Of a DNA stretch of 64,000 nucleotides, positions 11,462 through 22,359 are shown one piece after another. The notes under the pieces are model-generated. The model saw nothing but the letters and a program-made list of their open reading frames with translations. It did not search any database and was not told the origin of the DNA. This DNA is from Mya arenaria (lineage: Eukaryota; Mollusca; Bivalvia; Myida; Myidae), in the NCBI RefSeq assembly GCF_026914265.1, contig NC_069136.1, positions 13,076,356 to 13,140,355 of the forward strand. The letters are read 5' to 3'. Every line of letters begins with the position of its first letter. Position 1 is the stretch's first letter. Both the position numbers and the translations under genes were made by a program.

Positions 11462-12052
11462 TTTTTCTCCCACCTCAGATAAGTAGATCCATTAATTTAA
11501 TCATGCTAGAAATTCTTATCTTGCCCACGGGTGAAGATAAAATGCCCATATGGAACTCCTTTTTAATGGTCATCACATTGTAATTACCTCCCTTGTTAAA
11601 GACTGTCGTCTGTAGCATCATGGAAACCTTGTCTTGTGGCAATATTTAGAACGCTAATTAATTATTTCTCGCTTCAATTGTCACCATAAAACAGATTTGC
11701 ATGCACCTTTCAAGAAAAAAATGCTTTACTCTCCTTAGAACTATTTAAAGACCGATTTGACTATTAACATAATCTGAATCACTGCGCGCATATCCATGAC
11801 AACCACGAATTATCGCATATCCATACGCAATGCCTTTTACTAAGCACAAAAGAGTTCCAGCAAAAAATACATTTTTACTTATTTTTTAACTGAGGTGGAA
11901 GAAAGACCATCTACCATAGCCGCTCGTGTAAGATAGATTCATCCCGACCCTCGCACGGGGTGTTTTGCGGAAACTCGGTAACCTCGTTTCCGCAAAGCAC
12001 CCTACGCTCGGGTCGGAATCTTACACTCTCGGCCATGGAAGATACTTATAAT
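11462..12052 (-). mobile_element. Foldback/MITE family F, copy 3, beside the exon 2 acceptor of lectin copy 1
   Basis: This is the reverse orientation of the copies at 4733 and 5247: CTCCCACCTCAG, GCCCACGGGTGAAGATAAA, TTAGAACTATTTAAAGA, then the palindromic head with CCGACCCTCGCACGGGGTG and GTTTCCGCAAAGCACC arms. The matching place in copy 2 is uninterrupted (GATATTGTTTTATCTTTAC near 27064), so insertion followed the duplication. Its edge is about 20 bp from the splice acceptor at 12073. Confidence 0.8.
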
Positions 12053-12073
12053 CTTTACAAAAAATAATTTCAG

Positions 12074-12461
12074 TTTCCGGACGCAAAAAATGTGTGGAGA
12101 TGGATGGCATTGCAACGAAGGCTCTTCGTACTTTGTGTCAGCTGAACGTTCGGACTGGTCCGCCGCCCGGGACAGGTGCGTGGACGTGGGAGCGACGCTG
12201 GCCTCCGTCAAGGACCAACCCGAAAATACGTATTTGAACGACTTGCTAAAAACGTACGGCGAAGACTTCTACTGGCTAGGGGGGAGCAGAGCGAGCTCGG
12301 GGGGTCCGTGGCTCTGGGAGACGGGGGAGGCGTGGGGCTATGAGAACTGGAGCGATCTTAGAGCTAACCTTTGCATGGGCATCTCGGTAATATCTAGCAT
12401 TGGGTTGCAAGACATGGATTGCATGCACGCACATCGGTACGTGTGCGAAAAAATAGCCTGA
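12074..12461 (+). pseudogene. C-type lectin copy 1, exon 2 (CTLD), frameshifted
   Basis: From 12093 to 12461 the DNA encodes a nearly complete C-type lectin fold: CGDGWHC start, RDRC, GATLAS, FYWLGG, WLWETGEAW, LCMG, DC and YVCEKIA, then TGA. After the acceptor (TTTCAG ending at 12073), copy 1 has AAAAAA where copy 2 has AGAAG, one extra base. Splicing phase 0 from exon 1 therefore gives the wrong frame and an early TGA. The ATG at 12090 opens the correct frame but lacks a signal peptide. No QPD or EPN calcium/sugar motif is present, and the WHDWDC segment of copy 2 is LQDMDC here. An undetected exon in the 2.9 kb intron, or an error in the A run, could restore frame. I favour a decaying gene. 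Confidence 0.62.
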
Positions 12462-12474
12462 AAGTTGAAACTGA

Positions 12475-12550
12475 AATAAATATGACTGTATGACTGAATA
12501 TAGCATTCGTATACGTAAATTTCTCTTAATTATAAATAGAGCTCAATAAA
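12475..12550 (+). promoter_or_regulatory. Polyadenylation signals of lectin copy 1
   Basis: AATAAA lies at 12475-12480, 14 bp after the stop codon, and again at 12545-12550. The first is also present in copy 2 at 27500-27505. The second has become AATAGA in copy 2. Confidence 0.6.
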
Positions 12551-12670
12551 GTTTGAGTTTGGTAGTTTATCAAAGTCTCATCAATACAACTTACCTCGGA
12601 CTTAGTGTAAAACGGTTGTAACTAAATAGAGCAATAGAAGGCGTCACAACAGTCTTGTGATAAACACGCG

Positions 12671-12853
12671 ATATAAGTCGAAACTCGCTATGTCGAACTA
12701 TGTTATATCGATGATCTGGTTATGTCGAACTTTTTCAAATGTGTTGGGTTAAGTTAGACATGTTTTTTGTTTTTTTTGGTTAGCTCGAGTGTTCGTTATC
12801 TCGAAGTTTATACGTTGTCCCAGTGACTTCGACATATCGAGTTTTGACTGTAT
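12671..12853. mobile_element. Short TIR element (family S), copy 1
   Basis: The ends are inverted repeats GTCGAAACTCGCTATGTCGAA and TTCGACATATCGAGTTTTGAC, 185 bp, non-coding. The same element lies at the same place in lectin copy 2 (27694-27879), so it predates the duplication. Confidence 0.7.
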
Positions 12854-13504
12854 ACATTTCATGATATTATAACATTTAAATGAATTGCCGGTCAAAGTAT
12901 GAGTTGCAGGCGGCTATAGTTACAACACAAAACTATTTCATCAAATGAATGATATACATACAACATGAAGTAATGATCTTATATCGTGAGAAACAATAAG
13001 TTTACTAGAAACAAACGGTTAATCTTGGTATAAAAATAAAATTAAACAAGAACAATTAGGGTATTAAAAACAAAGCGCACTATCATGCATAATTAAGAAA
13101 TGGAAGTAAAAAGCTTTGACAAATGAACTTTTAGGTTTACGTAAAAAAGCTAAATATTAAAAGTTCAATTTGCATAAATAAAACGGATTATAAATGCGCG
13201 GGTGTTTGAATGACGTGACGTACAGCTTTTCACCATGTTGTCAAGGTAAACGTTCAATAACGTGCGATATCAGTGAAAAGTTTACAATTACCAAGAACTT
13301 ACCATGGCAATATTAAATTCATTGTATAAAATGTTCCTTTATTTTTTCTTTCAATAGAGGTTAATTTTAAACACTTGTTCTTGCTTTTGATTTGCCACTA
13401 TTTTCTATTATTCATGTCTTGTGCAATAGTGCTTGCTGCGAAATGTAAAAAACATGCTAGTGTATTTTAAGCTCGTCTGTTTTTAAAAAAAAAAACACAC
13501 CCAT

Positions 13505-13562
13505 ATGGTGAGAGCCTTTTGGGCCGTCTCCGATATTATGAAGGCCCTGGGGCCAAGCGTGT
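13505..13562. repeat. Two-unit seed of the 29-bp minisatellite
   Basis: GGTGAGAGCCTTTTGGGCCG, then TCTCCGATATTATGAAGGCCC and CTGGGGCC, about two units of the same sequence that is present about 130 times after 28410. Both are preceded by AGCTCGTCTGTTTTT. Confidence 0.75.
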
Positions 13563-13609
13563 TACCCTTTGTGTACATTGTTGACTGGTATTTCATTTTC
13601 AGATTTTAG

Positions 13610-14170
13610 GCGGCAGTATTTGGCTAAAATGGTAGTTCAGATTATCTTCGCATCAGATAAATATAAAAGTTGGAAGGTGGAATAATACAGTTTTCGAACA
13701 AAAACTTTGTCCACATTGTAATGTCTTAGAAGATGAATATCATTTTTGATTGAATGCAGCCTGTATACAAATATTAGATCTGAATATATTCTACGACGTT
13801 ATCGTACTCATCTAAATATGTATAAAATCATAGAATTGCTGAATACAGAACATACTGGTTTGTTGATGAAGCTCTTTATTTTCATGAATAAAACATTTGC
13901 TCTGAGAAAGAATTTCATTACTTTACATTCATGATTATTATATGTTTTAGTGTCAACTGTTAAATAGTTGTATAAGGATTCGCAATATATCTGAAAAAAG
14001 TTTAAACATTTGCTGCTATTTATGTTACTGTAAAGAATATCAACTAGTTAAAAATCTTATATCAACCGCCAAGCAACTGTTTAATAAAGAAAAATGATCA
14101 AGGACTATCATAGACTATGACATTGATGTATATATGTGTGATGCTATGTTTGGAAATAAACTTGTTTTCT
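13610..14170 (+). mobile_element. LINE 3' fragment (CR1/L2-like)
   Basis: The + strand shows a degenerate LINE C-terminus: a CPHCN-type knuckle followed by EDEYHF, then NKTFALRKNF near 13885-13920. It resembles the knuckle YCELCD...DEYHF in the element at 51345-52505. Confidence 0.55.
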
Positions 14171-14810
14171 GTGTTTTATAAACTGTTATTTATGTTTATT
14201 TAAAAGAATCACTCAATTTAAACATATACAATATATATAACTAAATCTTGAGGACGTAACTGACATTAGTTAATTTGTAGTGATATTATCAAATGATATT
14301 TTAATGCTGTCATTTCACTCCTCATTTCACTGAAAAACAGTGTATTTTTACATAAACCCAGCCTACAATACAGTTTATAATTTATTGACGTCGCGTCGAA
14401 ACAAAAAAATATATAAAATTCCGCAAAGTGCCAGTAAGTGAAAAAAAAGTTGGCATCTTCTGGTGGCTTTATAAACAAACGCGCCCCTTAGCGAAGACCA
14501 GCGTGTTTTCTGCAAGTATAAATGATATGTGATATGTGATGCATTTTTATGCTTTATGAACAAAAAATATCAACGGTTGGGTCAGAAATTATCGCAATCA
14601 TAATGACGTTCAACCTTTTTTGTTGTTTTTTCAAACATTTTATGCTAGCGTTTCATGTTATTTTTCATGAAATTACACCACAACATATGATAATAAAGTC
14701 ATCTTAGTCATCAAAAACATCATCATCATCATCATCATCATCAACAACAACAACAACAACAACAACCAAAATTAGAAGAAGAACAACAACAACTTCTATT
14801 ACTACTACCA
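14170..14810. other. Left flank of the second lectin duplicon
   Basis: 14265-14380 matches the first 120 bases of the window. The rest is AT-rich with short ATC and AAC triplet runs (14718-14790). No gene seen. Confidence 0.5.
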
Positions 14811-14834
14811 CCACTTTAGCTACTACTACTACTT

Positions 14835-14878
<44 letters not shown>

Positions 14879-14888
14879 GCTGCTACTG

Positions 14889-14926
<38 letters not shown>

Positions 14927-14931
14927 ACTAT

Positions 14932-14985
<54 letters not shown>

Positions 14986-14990
14986 AACAT
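14811..14990. repeat. Triplet array (CTA/CTG), paralogue of 6187-6390
   Basis: CTA repeats, CTG repeats, then CTA repeats. The flank GAGCCAGTAGTTCTTCATAG at 15048 matches that at 6460. Confidence 0.93.
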
Positions 14991-14999
14991 AACCATAAC

Positions 15000-16960
15000 C
15001 ACAACCACTTATCTTCTATATCTGTGGGTCAATTTTTGTACATTTAGAGAGCCAGTAGTTCTTCATAGAAGATTGCCGTGGCTACAAATAGGTCAATTGG
15101 ACAAGATGTTAGTTAAATTCCCACGAACACAAAGTGTAATTGAGGCTTGCTTTGCTGGCACATCAGAAATGTTCATATTTACCGAGTTATTTCAGCGGAA
15201 TTAACACTTCAAAATGAAATAAAATTATTTCGAAAGCAATTATAATGTACAAACATCGTTTGAAGTTTACATGTACCTGTTTCAATGCAATTTTAACATG
15301 ATCACTGACTGTAATATGATTTTCACATAAAAAGCCCTTCTTGAACAACAACAGTGCAATTTTCACAATTGTTTTTTTTTAGAATTATGATTTAGTTAAT
15401 ATTTGTTTTACTCGACAAAACAATGGAGCCAAATACACCGTAATATCTGTGTGTTATTTAGGGTACACATATTGTTATATTTGCGCAAGCAACTTCTTTA
15501 TTGTTATTTAAAAATCGATGTTGGAGTTGGAACATGTATTGTTAAAACATTGAATCGGGTATAAGTGCTATACTTGTCTGAAAAAGTTGCCTTTGTAAAG
15601 TAAAGCCGAATTTCTTTTCACTGGCGAAACTTATGAGGGGGTGAAGAATCTGGCGTATGCGGTTTGGTGAAAGTGTATAATATTCATTTAGTAATGGTTA
15701 AAAGGTTGTTTGTATGTACTTACACAAGATATTATTTTTATGCCACACATTTTACAAACACAAGAAAAAACTAACAATCTCAATAAAAATTGTCAAGTTA
15801 TAGCTGATTTAGGCAATTTAAAATATAGAAAATATATATATAAATGAACTACAATCACCAAAATAACTGATTGTAGGATAAAATGTAGTACATGTATTAT
15901 AATTTCTTTTTAAACATTTTGAATTGATATTTTACGCCTTATGAGCATTTAATTGCATCATAATACGAGCCATAATTTTCCGGGTTTTAACGACTTCTCA
16001 GAGTTTATTTCCGGGGAATAAACCCGTCCGAATGCGATGAAACACATTCTATTCTTAACTACTGTACATGTAGATATTATCGGTCCTCGGCCGAAGCAAA
16101 ATCTAAACACGGGTATATTTTGATTTAGTACGCGATCATTTTAAAGCTATTTGCGGATTTTGCTTATTATATTGCGTTTTGTAATTCGCCGATGTTAAAA
16201 TAATTGCTTTTTGTACAATTTCAATTGCGTTATATTACGCAAAACGCAGCTTATTCGAACTACATTAACCTCATAACATAGATTGAAAACTCATTACAGC
16301 GCTGCTACTTATAGCAAGCTAATTAATATGTAGAACGCAGTCCGTAGTTATAAGAGCACATTGCTTACTCGGTATTTTCGATGTAAATGTTAATGTAAAT
16401 TAGGTCGGTGACCACCGCAGTTCAAACCGCGCTGGGTTTGATGCGCTCATGCGCGCATTAATTCGTCAATTGTTAAAAATGTTATGTCGATCTGTCGATG
16501 GGATTTCCGAGATACGGTTATAAAAGTCTGCAGCCTAAAACCAAAACAGAATAAATTAATGTGTCAACAACATTTCACGTGTTAGTGAAAAAATAGTGGA
16601 ATTTATTTTTATATTTTTATCTTAAGCTGTTCAAAAATGCTTTCTGATTCTTGGCACAAACTAATATCTGTTTTAAAGTATCAGCGTCTGTGTGTGGTCT
16701 TTTGTTTTTGCTGTGCAGTGTAGAATAAAAAATACAGGATAAATCCAGCTTTTGGTCGACCAATATCATAGCATTCATTGCTCGGAAAACGTTCAGAACC
16801 ATTTATTTGTGCTCGTTTATCGACCGATTCAGATTTTCTGGAAACGGTAAATGATCTATAGCAATCTTAACAACAGGTGCAGATCCTCGGTTGATGATTT
16901 CGATGTGAGAAGTCGACACTTGTTGTTGCGAGGCAATTAAATCACAAGTCCTCGACTGCA
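15000..16960. other. Non-coding upstream region of lectin copy 2
   Basis: 15000-15650 is paralogous to 6395-7045. 15650-16540 has no match in copy 1 and no recognisable gene. 16550-16960 matches the upstream region of copy 1 and probably holds the shared promoter and 5' UTR. Confidence 0.5.
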
Positions 16961-16999
16961 GCTCTCATGCTGTTGGTCGCTCTGAAGAAAGACGTCAAC

Positions 17000-17305
17000 A
17001 TGAAAGCTGCCCTGTTTTGCCTGTCGCTGCTGCAGTTATGGACGAGTACAAACGGTGAAATTTCAACTCATGAATACCAGCGCTACACAGATAGCTCGGA
17101 GATCACGGGCACCAGTATTGCGAAAACAACGGCCCGTTCTTTGGTCAGGTGCACCACGCTGTGCGCGCAACACGAGGAGGACGATGAACGTTGTCATGCG
17201 GCTCGTTATCACGGAGAGACACGTGCCTGTGAACTGATATCTCGCAGTAGCACGGGCACAGAACGATGGCTTAATGATGGCTCGTGGACAATTGTAGCGA
17301 GTCAG
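17000..17305 (+). CDS. C-type lectin copy 2, exon 1 (signal peptide plus PAN/apple-like module)
   Basis: This exon has 102 codons with the same 19-residue signal peptide as copy 1 and the same PAN/apple-like cysteine module. It ends in phase 0 at a CAG|GTATGT donor. The frame is open upstream to 16967, where another in-frame ATG lies, but 17000 gives the cleanest signal peptide and a better start context. The 240 bp upstream are highly similar to the matching part of copy 1, which fits a shared promoter and 5' UTR. It joins the exon at 27106 in frame across a 9.8 kb intron, enlarged by a gag-like element and a LINE. The predicted product is a secreted 228-residue lectin, and I consider this the functional copy. 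Confidence 0.85.
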
Positions 17306-17369
17306 GTATGTAGGATGTGTGTTTCTTTCTTTATACAGACTATGAAGGCTGAAAATGCTAACATAAATT

Positions 17370-17690
17370 CATTCGGGGCTCTTGGCCTTTTTTTTATCGA
17401 CAACAACCTCGGATGTATGCCGATACATCGGTTGCAGTAGTTCGTAAATATTTAATTAAATGTGGTGTTTTAGACTTGTATTTATTGATTTAAGTTTTAA
17501 TTGATTACCAGTGAAGCGCATTATTGCAAACATAATTAAGATTCGTAAAGCTAAGTCATAAAGTTTAACTGCTAAATAAAATTACTATGCGATCTACTAG
17601 TACCACTTTTTGGGTATGTAAACCTTCCTAATACATCTGAGGTTTTGTTTGCGATAAAAATGGGCGAGGATTTCCGAATGACATAAATTT
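17370..17690. mobile_element. MITE family M, copy 2, with 9-bp target duplication
   Basis: The TIRs start CATTCGG and end CCGAATG. The flanks are ACATAAATT on both sides (17361-17369, 17691-17699). 321 bp, no ORF. Intron 1 of lectin copy 2, 64 bp after the donor. Confidence 0.85.
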
Positions 17691-17709
17691 TGTCGTAATG
17701 CAGTATAGG

Positions 17710-18034
17710 CATTCGGAGCTTCTCGGCCTTTTTTATCGAGAACAACCTCGGATGTATGCCGGTATATCATTTGAAGTAGTTCGTAATTTTTTGAATTATG
17801 TCATTAATTAAACGTAGTGTTTTATTGATCTTAGTTTAAATTGATTGCCAGTGAATTGAATTATTGCAAACATCATTAAGATTCCAAAGAGTTAAGTCAT
17901 AAAGTTCAACTGCTAAATAAAATTACTACGCGATCTACTTGCAGCGGACTTAAACGTACCACTTTTTGAGTTTGTAAACCGTCCAAATACATCCGAGGTT
18001 GTTTTCGATAAAAATGGCCGAGGAGTTCCGAATG
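17710..18034. mobile_element. MITE family M, copy 3
   Basis: Same TIRs, 325 bp. The flanks are GCAGTATAGG and ACAGCATAGG (10 bp, two differences), a slightly decayed target duplication. Only 19 bp separate it from the previous copy. Confidence 0.8.
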
Positions 18035-18591
18035 ACAGCATAGGCAAAGAACCGAGGTGTTCGATCGATTTCGTGGGAGTGTGATTGTCAACGTGGTGGC
18101 ATAATTTACTAAACCGGTTCGCAGTAATGTTTCGAGCTGTGTTTCTGTTGTATAAATGTATAGTGAAATAATGATAAGGATCAAAAGAAAAAATGCGCCA
18201 ATTCAGGAAAGAAAACAAACAGATTTAGTTAAAGGTTTGGACAAAAAAAAGTTTTCCATGTTAAACATCTGAACTCAATTATTTAAAAAACTATTTTACT
18301 CTATCATACCGAGATTCAATTACTTTCGGCCTTTATTTCGAACAATTGAGATCTGTTCAAGCTATTTTGTCTTATCTTATTTGACTGAATCAAAGGCCGG
18401 CATTGATGCCAAAATGAGGTGAATCTAGAAATATGTAAAAATGGTCAATTTGTGGAAGGACAGCTTTAATAATCTGATGACAAGGAAGTAAGAGAAAAAT
18501 TATATATATACATATATTAGCAGTTTGTTTGATAAAGGAAAGGAAAACATTTAAGAGAGTTAAGGTTAAAGAGTGCTCGGAATAGCCGTTT

Positions 18592-19233
18592 TTGAACAGG
18601 GTTGTTTTCATTCCAGTTGTTTCACACTCTCAACATCGCCTGACATTGAGTCAACCTCTCCCGCGTCATTTGCAGATCGACAGTGCTTATGATTCTGATG
18701 ATTCCATAACTAATGATTTTCAACACGCCAGTCCCAATCACACAAGCAAGCTGACATTTAATGGCATTCAATACACTGAGCCAATTACTACATCCATCCT
18801 CAACCAAATCAAGAGGTCAATCTGCAAAGATATTTGGAGAAATAAATTCATCGACTTCTCTTCTCTACTACCCTCTTTCCCTTCGTCTACCTGCGATCCC
18901 CAATTCTCATTTCAACTCGATCAACACTCGAACTTTACACTTCGACCCTCCACCCGCACCAAGAAAATCATAACCATAGAGTCCTGGACATCAGATTTTA
19001 TCAAATTCACAGCAGTGTATACAACCAATAGCTCGCACAGCCACCGTATCCATGACAAGACCTGCTGGAATTTCAACAAAAGAACGCTTTGTCGCAATGC
19101 CAAATGCCCGCAACCTCACATATGTGGTTTCTGCAGCGGGTCCCACGCAGCCTACCACTGCAAGTTCTCAAGCAAACGAGACACCGTCAAATTACCATGG
19201 CACAGTATAACCAATTTTACTGGTCAAACATAA
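18592..19233 (+). pseudogene. Gag-like ORF of a retroelement (DIRS-type resemblance), no ATG
   Basis: The 213-codon open frame contains no methionine codon, so it is 5' truncated or depends on an upstream start. It has an acidic SDDS stretch near residue 35, a helical segment (TTSILNQIKRSICKDIW then RNKFIDFSSLLPSFP) at about 65-95, WTSDFIKF near 130, and a C-terminal cysteine/histidine cluster, CWNFNKRTLC then CPQPHICGFC then HAAYHC, like the zinc cluster that ends ORF1 (gag) of DIRS-like elements in aquatic animals. That assignment is from memory of the pattern. No reverse transcriptase or tyrosine recombinase follows, so the copy is incomplete. It sits in intron 1 of lectin copy 2. Confidence 0.5.
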
Positions 19234-19686
19234 ATCACCCCCCCCCCCCCCATGTTTTCAGGTGCACACTACGTTGTGCTTAGTTCAGGCCCTCTTACCC
19301 TATTTCCTCAAACCGCACTTTTCAATGCTCTTTTTTTTCTTCCCTTTTCTGGTATACAGGTTACCACCTGTTTCATTTTCAGCTATACGTGCACAAACAG
19401 CATCACTATTTTCCATATCCAATAACCTGGCCAGCGGGATTCAGCTACTTCCTTATAATACACGTCAACTCTCACATGTTGAAACCCTCACCTCATGCTT
19501 ACATTCCTACTTACACGGTTTTGATCTGTCGGTTAAAGGCAGCAGATCATCCCTTTATTTCATATCCGTCTTGACCACTAGTTCTGACGGTTCTATATAA
19601 CAGATCTACTCATCACTCTTAAGTATCCCAGCATATTGAATGCCATTACCATCGGTTAACACTACACTTTGCATAAACGCAGTCTC

Positions 19687-20389
19687 ACCGACGGTTTAAG
19701 GCCGCGGTGGTTTTTCAATTTCCATTTTCCTGCTGTTATTTGCTGTATAAACATTAGAACCATTTCACCGACGGTTTAAGGCCGCGGTGCTCATTTTTAT
19801 ATGTTGTTCATTGTTGTAGTTCTAAAGATACACTGGTTAACCCGACGGTTTAAGGCCGCGGTGCTCTTTTTTATGTGTACGTTGACTGATGTAGTACTGA
19901 AGATACATTGGTTTTACCGACGGTTTAAGGCCGCGGTGGACTTTTTTATGTACCTGTATGTTTACTGATATTATTCTATGAATTACACTGGTTTAACCGA
20001 CAGTTTAAGGCCGCGGTAAACCTGTGCTAAATGTTTTACAACAACTGTTAAATTTTGCCTTAAAGTATTGCGTTTTTGTTTTTGTGTTTATAGTCTGACG
20101 GTTGAAGGCCGCAGTTTTTATTTAGTGTCATGAAACCTTCTTTTACCTTTGATCTCAGACAGCCTCTATGGCCAAATGGTCATTCTTGCCAATTTTTGTA
20201 CAATCTCTGACGGTTAAAGGCCGCAGTTTTTATTTTCATGTCTTTGTTTTCACCTTGTTGTTCTAGGCCGCAATCACTGTATCTATTCTTTTTATTTATT
20301 TAGATGGTAGTGCCGCATCTTTATGCTTTCACTTATAAATGTTCATTTGGGATAATACTATACAATTACTGACGGTTTATGGCCGCAGT
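19687..20389 (+). repeat. Array of eight 22-nt hairpin motifs with covariation
   Basis: Full motifs start at 19687, 19767, 19841, 19916, 19996, 20094, 20206 and 20368, plus a right half near 20265. Each has the form ACCG-A-CGG, loop TTTAAGG, CCG-CGGT. This folds as a 7-bp stem with one bulged A and a 7-nt loop. The last three have CTG in place of CCG, matched by CAGT in place of CGGT. Spacers are 52-90 bp and much less conserved. The array follows the gag-like ORF. Confidence 0.85.
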
Positions 20390-22350
20390 CGGATTGCATT
20401 TCTGTTGTTTGTTTTTATATTTTTCTCATGTTCTCGACCACATCATGTATTTGAATATGCAGTAAGCACATTGTGTCTGTTCGTTTTCCAGTGTTTTACC
20501 ATTAATCATTTCAACTTTTTCTGCCTTTCCTTGTCCGTTTGCATTCATGACCTGGGTTGAACTCGTAGTAATCTCAGTCCGGTCTCTCTGGGTGGCGGCG
20601 GAGGATTCTCCTTGTGGCGGTTTTTCCACCCAGGAATGTATTTCGGGAAATGTTATTATACACATGCTATTGACACTTATGTTTTATTTTACGATATTTC
20701 GTAAAAACACTTTTATGGCATTAATAAATGCCCTATTTTCATTCAAAGCTTGTGTTACGTTTTCCCTTCATCCATACGAGTTTGACCCGGCCTGTCACTT
20801 AGTACCTTGACGTTGAGCAATACATAAATAATGTTTATATTATTGTAAGATACTATTTAAATCTTTAACAGTGGCCCTGAAAAGGATCGTTTTCAATTTC
20901 ATAATTAGTATAGTCTGTGTTAATGCCAACATCTAATTACCAACCGGAAACGGTTTTAGTGTATATTTTAAATTCACCCTGGATGTTGAACCAATTTCTA
21001 TTTAATTTCTTTGGTTAATAAATCCTTGGCAAGCCTAACTTATATTGTAACATCATAGGATGGAGTTATGCTGGGATTGGTTACATTATCCATCCTTGTT
21101 TGCCTGCTTAGACAGCGACATAAACTTTATTGTCAATAAAATATTAATTTGTCATTTACCATCATGCTTCAATAAACCTGGGGCGGCCCCTGTGGTTGTT
21201 TTACACGGGGACACTTAGATTCGCTGTGCTACATATCAGCACCTTATTAATACACACATGATCGTGAATCATTATGGTGAAAACCCGTATAAAACCCTGT
21301 TTACGCAGCGCTATCAGCGCTTTGATTATAAATAGTCAATATCAGACCCCTTTTAGCATCTTATTTCTTTTATCAAAAGTCTTACTTAAAATTAATGTTA
21401 TTATTTAAAAAAATAGCTAATGGTGATAATACTTAGGTTTATTTGCTTCTTAAGTTCCCAATGTCTTAAGAATGTAAATATTTCACATATTATACCAAAA
21501 CAAAAGTAATGGGTGTAGGCTTAATGCTATGATATACATAATGGATTTAAGACGTTTCGAGACTTAGGGGCCCGATAATTAATCTAGAAGAGAAACGCTA
21601 CATATCTACATGTAGGTGAAGATACACGGGATTGTTTTAGATGTTGGAGGAAATGTGATTTAAACTCGGAAACCATTATGCGCTTTTTTAAACAATCTAA
21701 TTCTATAATTATTCGTTCACAAAACAGTTAATGTATGCCATTTTGCACACCCTTATGAAAACAGTTTAAAAAAAAATGCATAGCCTTTTCAAAACAAAAT
21801 TGGGTGTCAAATTTCGGAAAGTCAAGTCAAGTCAATCCAAGTTAATCACCGTTTTTTCACTCATACCATAAACTCGAAATACTGTTATAATACTGTTCTG
21901 TTCTTATAAAGTCATACGAAAACCCCTGAATATATGAGAGCACCTATCCGAACCAAAAATATAGGAAGTTAAAGGGTTTTCAATCCAGTATTTTGTTTTT
22001 TCTGACATGTTAATAATACATCACAGCTTGTTTTTAACTAACATCGTTTTACGACAATTTTAGAGTAATAATCTTTTACACAATTATAATAATTAATACT
22101 ACAGCCCATGTCATACATATATGTTTGTGAAAAATCTGCAAATCGACATTGATTAACATATAATTACAAATTTCAATAAGTGTAATTAGGTATTTAAATA
22201 TGTATATACATACAGCACTTCACTAAAAATACTATCAATTCACTAAATTGCATGTAGTTACTTAATTTTGGAAAGAATAATATTAAAAAATCTATAGAGA
22301 TTTATTTGTCTTGGCTTATTGTTTGTGTTCATTAGTTTTCCTAATTTATT
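20390..22350. other. Non-coding tail after the hairpin array
   Basis: 20540-20640 carries a GC-rich inverted stretch (CTGGGTGGCGG...CCACCCAG). The remainder is AT-rich with no gene I can support. The right end of the gag-like element is not resolved. Confidence 0.4.
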
Positions 22351-22359
22351 TGTATTGAG

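Noticed and set aside
19687..20389. CRISPR-like array (palindromic repeat with spacers)
   Set aside because: Repeat-spacer spacing is irregular, spacers are partly homologous, the genome is eukaryotic and no cas genes are present.
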